A stretch of 22,280 nucleotides of DNA from the IMG/VR virus record IMGVR_UViG_3300032116_001431, positions 1 through 22,280 of that record. One strand, written 5' to 3'. Made by a program: the position numbers and the translations under genes. The notes under the pieces were generated by a model that was not told where the DNA came from, made no database searches, and saw nothing but the letters and a program-made list of their open reading frames with translations. How positions within the stretch are numbered: position 1 is the first letter of the stretch; every line of letters starts with the position of its first letter. Source of the stretch: a virus. Shown one piece after another: positions 15,701-22,190 of this stretch.

Positions 15701-18700
15701 ATGATGGTCCTATTGAATTAACTGAACGCGAGATTCGTGAACAGGTAAGAAATCAGGCACAACGTCAGCTGAAGTCTGACCTTGCACGTGTTTCTCAAGC
15801 AACATATGATGCCGTGTTTGCTGAAACTGGATTAGAATCTGCTGCTAACGATGCTCGTAACGTGTTTGAAAAGCTTGCTAAAGCTTTGGAGACAAATGCT
15901 AGGACGTTGAATGATGAGGGTGCTGCTAGGGCTTATCAGTATGCAGCGCAGGAGCAGTTGAATCAGGCTGTTCAGAAGGCTAGGACTTCTATTGATTTTG
16001 GTCGCAGAATGCGCATTATTGATGCCGAGATGGCTAAAACCAATAAGAAACTCACAAAGGTTGAGCGTGAGGTTCTTGAAGATTCTGTGATGATTGAAGT
16101 TATTGAATCACAGAACCGTTCATTGTCTAACAGGATTAAGACAATTAATGAGCAGATTCAGAACTACAGGGTTTCTTCTGGTAAGGCTGTGGAACGTGAT
16201 ACTGCTCTTGGTTTGGCTATTGCCCGTGGCGAGGAACAGGCTGTAGCTACTTGGGGTCAATTGCGTGAGTACCTTAATGATTTGAATGATGTTTGGCAGG
16301 AGTACGCTGCATTAACTAAAGCTAGTAGAACTAAAACTGCTGGTTTGTATTCTTCTGTTGGTGAAATGGTTGCAGACAACCGCAGTATTGAACAGATTTT
16401 GTCTGAGTTCAAGAATCAAGGTTTGACGATGATTTCTGGTCGTACAGCACGACGAGATATTGACAAGGTGTTTATTAATACTCGTAATGAGATTCAACAA
16501 AATATTGCTTTGTTGATTACTGGTGGCGACCCTGTGGCTGCCAAGAATTATATTCAATCAGGAAGATTAAAGAACCTCATTCAGAGAACACGTATTACTG
16601 GTGAAGATTTTTCTACTGCCAAGGGTCTTAAGGGTGAAATTCAACCAACAAAAAAGGGTGTGCAGTATGGTCCAGAATCAGCTAATGCTTGGGTTGAAGA
16701 GATTCAACGTGTAGCTATTGAAGCTGCACAAAAAGAATCAGGTATTAGTTTTGCTGGTGGTGCTAAGGAAACTGGCAAGATGATTCTTGCTGAAAAAGCT
16801 GCTAAGACCCAGATTCAAGAACTGGAAAATCTCAGGTCTTACAACCTTCGATTGGTTAATGGATTGAAGTCTCGCCCACGTGTTTCGGCTACCACAAAAG
16901 AGGTTCAGGATTCTGTTCGTCGCATGTTGGAGCAGGCTGAAAGTTATGATGCTCTTGCTGCAGCGGAGCGTGCAGCGAAGAGACCTAAGAGTGCTAAACG
17001 TGCTCAGGATATTGGTCAGTCTTTCCGTAATGCTGCTTCACAGATGCGTGAGTTTGGTGTTCCACCACAGGGACGTAGGGTTAGTGCTAGAAATATTATT
17101 GATGGCACTAGTGGTGTTCAAGAGGCCCGTTCTTTGACTCGTGAGTTTACTAAGTTGAACTCTGAGATTGTTGCTTTGGAAAAGCAGATGGATGCTATCT
17201 ATTCTGAGGGTGCTTTGGCTACTGCTGTTGCTGGGATGCCTGGTGGTCGTGGCAAAACAGTTCTTTCTAGGGCTAAGGATTATTTGAAGGTTCTTGATGA
17301 GCGTCTTGCTCAGACAGCTGAAACCAAATCAGAGATTGCCACCATGAAGCCTATTAAGCAGCGTTTGGCTGGTCTTGATGACCAGCTTAAAACAGCTAGG
17401 GCTAATCTTGATGCTGCAAGAACAAAACGTAATGATATTCTTTCCAGGGGTAAGCGTTTCACTAAGAAGCAGCAGCAGGATTTGGAAAATCTTCAGAATA
17501 CTGTTAGGGATTTGGAAACACAGCGTGGTGCTGTACGTGATGAACTTAGTTTGAACTCTGAGTCTCGTAAGAATGTTATTGCCGACAGGGCGAAACTTGA
17601 GTTGGAGAAGAAGAATCTTGAGGACGCTATGGAGCGTTATATCCCTCTTGAGGACAGGGTTGCTTCTGCTGCTAACACTTTAAAGACCAAGACAGACGAG
17701 TTGAAAGCTGTGAGTAAGCGTTCTCAAGCGGAGTTAGAGATGGAGGCTTCTATTGAAAAACTGAAAGCTCAGACTCGTGTTGCGCCGTACGAGGTTAATC
17801 CCGATGCTTTGATTGCTGCTGGTGATTTGGCTCAGACACAGGTGTTAATTGGTGGAATACGTGAAACATACGACGCTTCTGTGGCTGCTGCTAGAAACTC
17901 TTTGGATGAGATAGAAAGGTCTAAGGCTTCTATTGAGTCTTGGATTCCAGCTGTTGAGCAGGTATTGAAAGACATTCCAAAGCTAAAGAAAAAGGGCAAC
18001 TACGAAAACATTAATGAGGTGTTTGAGTGGATTGAGGAATCATATAAGTTGATTGACCCTGATGGTTTAACTCAACGTATTGCTGGTTTGCCTAACGATA
18101 TGACTCCTGAGATTATTCAGGATACGAGCATGCTGTATGGCATGGGTATGAAGATGTCCGACATTGTGGCTGCCATAAACAGTTTGCCAACTCCGGAGTC
18201 ACGTACTTCTTTGTCTTTGGCTATGCGTGCACATGAGGATGCAGCAAAGCTTATGGCTTTGTCTGCAGAACGTGCACCACTTGAGGAGGCAATCAAGACA
18301 GCCAAGGCTGGAGAGTTTGTTACGGTGATGCAGCGTGCCTTGATTGATGGTTTCCAAGAAATCGGGAATACCGGGGTTTATGCAGCTGAAGAAATGGCTC
18401 CGTTGTTCCAGCGTGTTCTTGAAATTAAACCAAAAGATGCGCAGGGAATTGTTCAGGCCATTAATAAGTACACTGAGATTTGGAAAGCGATTAAGACTAC
18501 GTCTCCACGTTTCCATATTCGTAACGCTCTTAGTGCAACTGTAATGAATTATGTGGCTGGTGTTTCTACCAAGAACATGCTTCGTGGTGTTGATGTGTGG
18601 CGTGCTTTCAGCCGTAATCCTCTGGGATGGTTGAATGATATTGACCCAGCTTTGCGCCCATACGCTAAGCGTGCTTTGGACGCAGTGTTTGCTGCTGGTG

Positions 18701-19644
18701 GTGGACAGTATCAAGAAATTGCGAATGCTGCCACAAGGATTTCGGAGCGTGGTTTGTTCCGTGTGTCTCGTAACGCTGGTATGAATGTCGAGGGTGCTGT
18801 GCGTATGGGGCAAGCATTAGATGCTATTCTTCCTGTAGAGCTTGGTGGTAAGGGTCTTGGTTTAGACCAAGCTGTTGGGCGTATCGAGAAGTTCCATTTC
18901 AACTACAGCAAGTTGTCTAACTTGGATGAACAGGCTAGAGCGTTTGTTCCGTTCTGGATTTTTATGAGCCGTAACTTGCCGTTACAGTTGGAGCAGATGT
19001 GGCTTAGCCCACGTACGTACGCTATGTATAATTCGTTGGCTCGCAACCTGAATGCCGGGGATGAGGATGACATTGTTCCAGAGTGGATTAAGGAAGGTGG
19101 CGGATTCAAGTTGCCGTTTGGTGGCAACTTGTATGCGGTGCCTGATATTGGTTATACACAGGTGCAACGTGATTTGGAAATGTTGAAGAACCCTGTTCGT
19201 GTTGGTCAAAACTTGAACCCGCTGTTGAAGACAGCGTTGGAGTATTGGTCTGGTCGTCAGTTCTATCAAAATATTCCTTTAAGTAGTGAGAAGTTTGTGC
19301 CTCTACAGGGTGCGTCTCGTGCTGCTGAACCTGTGTTGGCTTTGGCCAACTTGTTTGGTTTGGGTGAGGGTGTGCAGTCTTCTGGTGGGCAACGCCTTGC
19401 CTCACAGAAAGATTTGTACGCTGCCCTTAGTTTGATTCCTGGTTTGCAGGAAGTTGAGCGTTACTTGTTGCCTTCGACTGAACGTTCTGAGGAACGTCAA
19501 GGTTTGAATGTTTTCAACTTCTTGACTGGTGCGCCAATTACTACGGTTGGTGAGCGTCAGATTAACGCTGAGAAGTTGCGTAGACAGTTCGAGGAGCAGG
19601 ACCGTAGAAGCCGTGAAGAAGCCATTAGAAGAGGAGCACAGTGA
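12793..19644 (+). CDS. Giant coiled-coil virion protein (putative internal/ejection protein)
   Basis: A 2283-residue protein, nearly a third of the window. Residues 1-60 are Ala/Lys-rich with G-S-A-Y-G-A-S at 18-24. Residues 64-170 hold a Gly-rich amphipathic region (SPLGKAITKPLEVLDLGRAG, then WLDRIAGFAGDVVTDPLTYL) that could insert in a membrane. At about 354-383 is EIGYLDNYVPHIW, a motif recalled from other giant phage structural proteins. Residues about 517-1860 are mostly charged coiled coil rich in Lys, Glu, Ala and Gln. From about 1907 a globular region begins (RFHIRNALSATVMNY) with LDEQARAFVPFWIFMSRNLP near 2045. No lytic transglycosylase, tape-measure repeat or RNA polymerase motif was recognised. 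The position and size recall T7 gp16-like ejection proteins. No Shine-Dalgarno precedes the ATG. Its end overlaps the lysin start (GTGA). Confidence 0.7.
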   Translation: MAVDPRLELARRIAAQGGSAYGASGNSLKQQAAANYAAYSSKKKTGSADSGGPGGWKGLIAGALESPLGKAITKPLEVLDLGRAGIVSGIKELADLVDMNENTKASWNDFVGQTQRHIGFGDILAESGGLGNKWLDRIAGFAGDVVTDPLTYLTLGGSAVAGVTGRAASSAAIARQGVQNVARGRITKEALDDIITRAGKYGVGDLTSAERTMFGFSQPGIYFNNKYRLVGGKTGENISRKLARGRARITGSGPVQKLVTTRDGLLRSAPQGLEEAITKLATGRGAISATQAATFIASNNERAAVGGAFAGTWSAVGRELGKSIDGNEEAIAITRALESGADPNNIKAATFRKFFDDVRESFKLSTGEEIGYLDNYVPHIWSRSGRRLLAGDEELARDLGATMFATVDDVTQSPFAQARRIKAGKYKILGKEVIFKTGTAEDINATLRRAFPDRITEDVLETDIRRIADAYVQGMGKGVGDKALVETLKKMGVGIDDKEAFKFVKDIAGTKEANRAAAAEMKELLDGTADALKSLETSAKQSITLATKSLKDLLAVRLSNQKKVFQDLVQRSDNIFSQMSSDALSVDAKISALHAEQLDLSDAIKLNENIRIAKITKLNNDIAKHGEDMRALRKDRLAIRRELMNEVEDVKARSNQLNATLDTYNDMAETLQKLKDDVDKKVNMGKKFESKLPEAAKQAMGKSTIKQQQQLDAVSTGRPAEEVTQVVRIGTQGDESFGLAKRLRLDGESTGYLLRRSIDNAGLILPDDVMEEVTRIKDLIYDSVARGGVVPEQKLNRALQNVQRFEADVIKKQNALNGKRGRNLSASTIRKAENDLYNAQKRLENAQKIYKDLTEGVDGSVVRGEFRFQPEIPDSNTKQFLDEARQELNSLRGQLENITTPQIRQIDSGVRSLTAMRETAGPNLQRIDDEIRRLGLIKERAVREETARINRLIQEAESNVKRLGAISRAYDGPIELTEREIREQVRNQAQRQLKSDLARVSQATYDAVFAETGLESAANDARNVFEKLAKALETNARTLNDEGAARAYQYAAQEQLNQAVQKARTSIDFGRRMRIIDAEMAKTNKKLTKVEREVLEDSVMIEVIESQNRSLSNRIKTINEQIQNYRVSSGKAVERDTALGLAIARGEEQAVATWGQLREYLNDLNDVWQEYAALTKASRTKTAGLYSSVGEMVADNRSIEQILSEFKNQGLTMISGRTARRDIDKVFINTRNEIQQNIALLITGGDPVAAKNYIQSGRLKNLIQRTRITGEDFSTAKGLKGEIQPTKKGVQYGPESANAWVEEIQRVAIEAAQKESGISFAGGAKETGKMILAEKAAKTQIQELENLRSYNLRLVNGLKSRPRVSATTKEVQDSVRRMLEQAESYDALAAAERAAKRPKSAKRAQDIGQSFRNAASQMREFGVPPQGRRVSARNIIDGTSGVQEARSLTREFTKLNSEIVALEKQMDAIYSEGALATAVAGMPGGRGKTVLSRAKDYLKVLDERLAQTAETKSEIATMKPIKQRLAGLDDQLKTARANLDAARTKRNDILSRGKRFTKKQQQDLENLQNTVRDLETQRGAVRDELSLNSESRKNVIADRAKLELEKKNLEDAMERYIPLEDRVASAANTLKTKTDELKAVSKRSQAELEMEASIEKLKAQTRVAPYEVNPDALIAAGDLAQTQVLIGGIRETYDASVAAARNSLDEIERSKASIESWIPAVEQVLKDIPKLKKKGNYENINEVFEWIEESYKLIDPDGLTQRIAGLPNDMTPEIIQDTSMLYGMGMKMSDIVAAINSLPTPESRTSLSLAMRAHEDAAKLMALSAERAPLEEAIKTAKAGEFVTVMQRALIDGFQEIGNTGVYAAEEMAPLFQRVLEIKPKDAQGIVQAINKYTEIWKAIKTTSPRFHIRNALSATVMNYVAGVSTKNMLRGVDVWRAFSRNPLGWLNDIDPALRPYAKRALDAVFAAGGGQYQEIANAATRISERGLFRVSRNAGMNVEGAVRMGQALDAILPVELGGKGLGLDQAVGRIEKFHFNYSKLSNLDEQARAFVPFWIFMSRNLPLQLEQMWLSPRTYAMYNSLARNLNAGDEDDIVPEWIKEGGGFKLPFGGNLYAVPDIGYTQVQRDLEMLKNPVRVGQNLNPLLKTALEYWSGRQFYQNIPLSSEKFVPLQGASRAAEPVLALANLFGLGEGVQSSGGQRLASQKDLYAALSLIPGLQEVERYLLPSTERSEERQGLNVFNFLTGAPITTVGERQINAEKLRRQFEEQDRRSREEAIRRGAQ

Positions 19645-20162
19645 AGCTGAATTATCCAACTAAGAGATTGGTTGTGCCTGAAGCTTTGGGACATGTAGCC
19701 AATGGGAAGCTTCCCAGAAGGCTGCTACGTAAAACAAAAGCTGGAGGGTACCTGTATGTACCCGTTGCCAAGTCTTTCAATGCTATGTGGAAGCATGCAA
19801 GGTCTGAGGGTGTTGATTTGAGGTTGACTGGCAACGGTTATCGTTCGTATGAACGTCAGTACGTCATGTTTATGGACCGTTTCAGTTTGAAGAATGAAGG
19901 CAGAATCCCTACGGTGATTCGCCGTTTCGATAAGAAGACGTATTACTTGAAGCGTGGAAAGGCACCTAGTGCGGTGCCAGGTACATCTAATCATGGTTAT
20001 GGTTTGGCTGTTGATTTTGATTTGTCTGACCCTGCTGTGTTCGCATGGCTGGATAAGAATGCACCCACATACGGTTTCTATTTACAGGGTAAGCCTGTTC
20101 GCCCTGATGGCTCAAAGAATCCTGAGTATGAGCCGTGGCATTGGCAGAAGGTTGACGCTTAA
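19641..20162 (+). CDS. Endolysin, M15 family (VanY/L-alanyl-D-glutamate peptidase type)
   Basis: A 173-residue zinc peptidase that should cut peptide cross-links of host peptidoglycan. It starts at GTG (19641) with GAGGAG four bases upstream, overlapping the stop of the giant gene by four bases. The M15 signature is complete: GNGYRSYERQ near 65-73; S-N-H-G-Y-G-L-A-V-D at 116-125, giving zinc ligands His118 and Asp125; and E-P-W-H-W at 164-168, giving catalytic Glu164 and ligand His167. No signal peptide or separate wall-binding domain is present, so it would rely on a holin, probably one of the membrane proteins at 39-423. Coupling to a virion gene allows the alternative of a virion-borne wall hydrolase. 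Its stop overlaps that of the convergent gene in a shared TTAA. Confidence 0.9.
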   Translation: MKLNYPTKRLVVPEALGHVANGKLPRRLLRKTKAGGYLYVPVAKSFNAMWKHARSEGVDLRLTGNGYRSYERQYVMFMDRFSLKNEGRIPTVIRRFDKKTYYLKRGKAPSAVPGTSNHGYGLAVDFDLSDPAVFAWLDKNAPTYGFYLQGKPVRPDGSKNPEYEPWHWQKVDA

Positions 20163-20764
20163 CGTTCCTGCACCATAGTGCTGAATGGTGGACCTGTGTA
20201 CGGGTCAAACTTTGAAGCAACCTGCAGTGATTGCAGGATTGCTTTCTTGGCTGTCGCTTGTGGGATGTTGTTATTTTTGGCTAACACAGCTAGTGCACCC
20301 AATGCGTATGGTGCGCCTGTTCCTAGTGCGTAGATGCCTGTGGAGTCGGAAGTCCAGCTGTAGTCGCCTTCAATAACATAGATTGTGCCATGTATTGCGA
20401 CAAGTATGGTTGAACCATGTTCTGCAAGGTGTTCAGAAGAATCTCGTTCGGGCATGGCGTATCCTTGCAGTTCGAAGCATTCTCGCAGGGCAGGGATAAA
20501 CTTATTTGTAATGAATGCATCAAGTTTCTTTCCTTTGGTTGTGGGTGATGGTACTGGTGGGGTGAATGAGTGGTGCAGGATGTTGATTGCTCGTACGTCT
20601 CCTGCTGCTCCAAGAATGTATTTGCCGTTGAACGCTATCTTGGATGAGCCTGCACCTAGTGTGGTGATTTGGTACGCTAACCCGCCCTCATCGAATGATG
20701 AGATGCGGGAGTCGGTGCCGATTGCTGCGTAGCTGGAACCTTGTATTGCAACAATGGTTGTCAT
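20159..20764 (-). CDS. Proteasome beta-subunit/HslV-like Ntn hydrolase
   Basis: A 201-residue protein starting at the ATG at 20764, which overlaps the upstream stop (ATGA); an in-frame ATG 12 bases earlier (20776) would add MGRR and is disfavoured. With this start the protein begins M-T-T-I-V-A, so removal of Met exposes a threonine. Counting that as Thr1, Asp17 falls in IGTDSR exactly as in proteasome beta subunits; Lys41 in SSKIAFNGKYILGAAGD matches Lys33 after a short insertion; and GTGAPYALGAL at 147-157 matches the SGSPYALG segment. The C-terminal helix (KKAILQSLQVASKFDPYTG) also fits. Such proteins form barrels with the active site inside. No alpha subunit or ATPase is in the window. 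Function in the phage is unknown; protease activity is likely but unproven. Confidence 0.8.
   Translation of the reverse strand: MTTIVAIQGSSYAAIGTDSRISSFDEGGLAYQITTLGAGSSKIAFNGKYILGAAGDVRAINILHHSFTPPVPSPTTKGKKLDAFITNKFIPALRECFELQGYAMPERDSSEHLAEHGSTILVAIHGTIYVIEGDYSWTSDSTGIYALGTGAPYALGALAVLAKNNNIPQATAKKAILQSLQVASKFDPYTGPPFSTMVQER
20214..20250 (+). terminator. Hairpin past the convergent stops, possible plus-strand terminator
   Basis: GAAGCAA-CCTGCA, loop GTGAT, then TGCAGG, a bulged A and TTGCTTTC: a stem of about 12 bp with one bulge, followed by the T-rich TTTCTTGG. It lies about 50 bases past the lysin stop, inside the antisense hydrolase gene. On the minus strand no T-run follows it. It could end rightward late transcripts; the T-tract is weak. 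Confidence 0.4.
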
Positions 20765-21042
20765 TCGTCTTCCCAAACATCTATGTCGTCACGGTCTAAT
20801 GCGTACTCCATTGTGTCAATCAATGCAGCAAGTATCGACATGCCCATCATCCATGAGTCCATATCTCCGCCTTGCATTAAATGAAATGCACGCACAGCAT
20901 GAATCATGTCTTCTTGTGTCATAAGGACTGTCATCTCATAGTATGTTTCTTGTCCTTTGATTATTTTGTTTGCGTTTGCCTGAATTTGTTCCACCTGTTC
21001 TGATGGAATGAATTCATTTATCCAGTCGTCTTTGTCGCTCAT
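20761..21042 (-). CDS. Small acidic protein of unknown function
   Basis: A 93-residue protein of no recognised family. It is acidic (ends DRDDIDVWEDE) and rich in methionine (10 of 93). The first 30 residues are charged (MSDKDDWINEFIPSEQVEQI); residues 35-85 look like two or three helices (YYEMTVLMTQEDMIHAVRAF, then MMGMSILAALIDTMEYALD). The Met-rich SWMMGMSILAALI is hydrophobic but short for a membrane span and may be a protein-binding helix. It overlaps the preceding gene's end by 29 bases and the hydrolase start by ATGA, so it is translated just before the proteasome-like protein. That makes an adaptor, inhibitor or partner of the hydrolase possible, but this is only context. Confidence 0.6.
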   Translation of the reverse strand: MSDKDDWINEFIPSEQVEQIQANANKIIKGQETYYEMTVLMTQEDMIHAVRAFHLMQGGDMDSWMMGMSILAALIDTMEYALDRDDIDVWEDE

Positions 21043-21196
21043 TGTGTACCACTACCCATCCTAAGTCCAGCCCGTTGGTTTGCATCCCTGCACCAACCTC
21101 TACGTTCTCCGCCCCGTAGTAAGCAGCAAGAATCTTGGACAGTTCACGTACGTTAACCTCTTTGTGGAAAGCGACTGTGAACTGCCGTGACCTCAT
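21014..21196 (-). CDS. Small protein of unknown function
   Basis: A 60-residue protein with no recognised family. It reads as a compact alpha/beta fold: a strand (RQFTVAFHKEV), a helix (VRELSKILAAYYGAE), a strand (NVEVGAGM), a Gly-containing turn and a strand (LGWVVVHNE), ending in a basic tail (RQRRLDK). Its start overlaps the stop of the 58-residue gene (ATGA), and its end overlaps the next gene by 29 bases in another frame. The regular overlaps and protein-like composition support it as real despite its size. No function is proposed. Confidence 0.55.
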   Translation of the reverse strand: MRSRQFTVAFHKEVNVRELSKILAAYYGAENVEVGAGMQTNGLDLGWVVVHNERQRRLDK

Positions 21197-21369
21197 TGCT
21201 GTTGGTTCTCTTCTTTCATCGACTTTTCGATTTCTGTGGCTACTTGAACAAGTTGCTCTATTGTTTGTGCACCAAACTTTTCTTCGATGATATAGATAAG
21301 TGCAAAGATGTTTGCTACTACCCAGAACATATCAATCTGTTCACGGTCTTGATTTTCGTTTTCGCTCAT
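21193..21369 (-). CDS. Very small protein of unknown function (58 residues)
   Basis: Reading the minus strand from the ATG at 21369 gives 58 residues starting MSENENQDREQIDMFWVVAN and ending in EENQQQ, with the stop at 21193-21195. The middle MFWVVANIFALIYIIEE is hydrophobic, flanked by an acidic N-terminus and a charged helix (IEQLVQVATEIEKSMKEE). It could be a single membrane span or the core of a helical hairpin. Its start overlaps the sigma4-Nmad1 gene's stop (ATGA) with AGGAGAAG upstream, and its stop overlaps the next start (ATGA). It fills what would otherwise be the only gap in this operon. No family was recognised. Confidence 0.6.
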   Translation of the reverse strand: MSENENQDREQIDMFWVVANIFALIYIIEEKFGAQTIEQLVQVATEIEKSMKEENQQQ

Positions 21370-22190
21370 TGTTCTTCTCCTAGTTCGAGCTGGAATGTTC
21401 CGTCAAGGAACATGAGTGCTATTAGACAGTATCCCACGATGTCGTGGATTGTGTCTACCAGTGACTCGTGGCTGGGTTCTCTTTTCTTTAACATCAAGTT
21501 TTTGTATCGCTCAATCTTATCAGACAATCTGACAACGATACCGATGAGACCAAAGCTATTGATGTTGCCGTGTCCGTAGTCTCGTTGCTTGCCGATTACC
21601 ATCGACAGCATCTCGCCTGTATCCCATTCGTCTAGTTCACGAGCGAGCGCAACTGTGCGCTTCGCTAAAATAAGAAATGAATCTGAGCGTGGCTCCGTAT
21701 CGGCTAACACAGCTTGGCGCATGTATTCGAGTACGTCTTCCATGTAGGCGATTGACGACGGACGTTGACCGTCTGTGTCGGAGATTGCCATCATCCATTG
21801 TGTTGCGGATTCTTCCCATGTGGAAGCCATTTGAATCTTCTTTCGTATTTTGGTGTCTTGTGACATTAGTGCTTTTAGTTTAGCGAATGCTTGGTTTCTT
21901 AGTCTCCACACGTGAGTTTTAGTGAAAGACAATTCATCGGCAATGTTTTGCAATGATTTATTTTCACTCATGATTGCGTTAACAATCCAGAGTTCCCTTG
22001 GGTCTAACTCATACATGTAGTTGGAGATGAGTTCTTTCATCTCCATTCTTCCCCACTGTTCATCATCTATTTCTTCGTGGGGTGCAGCCATCATTATGGC
22101 TTCATAGTTGATTCTGCCATCACCATACTGTGTTGGCTTAGCCCTCATGTTAATGAGTTGCTCGTATGGGGTTTCTCTACGCTTCGTCAT
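21366..22190 (-). CDS. Fusion of a sigma-region-4-like helix-turn-helix and a DUF1599/Nmad1-like domain
   Basis: A 274-residue protein with two parts. Residues 62-109 read as a sigma-factor region 4: LDPRELWIVNAIMSENKSLQ followed by NIADELSFTKTHVWRLRNQA, with the recognition helix about 90-101 and a trailing AFAKLKALM. No region 2 is seen, so it is not a whole sigma factor. Residues about 193-262 carry KQRDYGHGN, RLSDKIERYKNL, ES..DT..D and GYCLIAL, the pattern of DUF1599 (Nmad1, linked by others to phage nucleotide-modification clusters). The acidic and Arg residues suggest metal or nucleotide binding. The middle (110-190) is helical and unassigned. It may regulate transcription in response to, or alongside, nucleotide metabolism; that is inference. 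Its first 14 bases overlap the preceding gene. Confidence 0.7.
   Translation of the reverse strand: MTKRRETPYEQLINMRAKPTQYGDGRINYEAIMMAAPHEEIDDEQWGRMEMKELISNYMYELDPRELWIVNAIMSENKSLQNIADELSFTKTHVWRLRNQAFAKLKALMSQDTKIRKKIQMASTWEESATQWMMAISDTDGQRPSSIAYMEDVLEYMRQAVLADTEPRSDSFLILAKRTVALARELDEWDTGEMLSMVIGKQRDYGHGNINSFGLIGIVVRLSDKIERYKNLMLKKREPSHESLVDTIHDIVGYCLIALMFLDGTFQLELGEEQ

Noticed and set aside
18199-18813. A 204-residue open frame opposite the giant gene
   Set aside because: Antisense to a continuous long coding region, with shadow-like His/Thr/Ser composition and no supporting start context.
12793-19644. Giant protein as a virion RNA polymerase of the N4 type
   Set aside because: No recognisable polymerase motifs were found and most of the chain is coiled coil. 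A profile search would be needed to reopen this.
20765-20776. Four extra residues (MGRR) at the start of the proteasome-like protein
   Set aside because: The next ATG overlaps the upstream stop as ATGA, the rule in this operon, and puts the catalytic threonine right after Met. The longer form would need a processing step.
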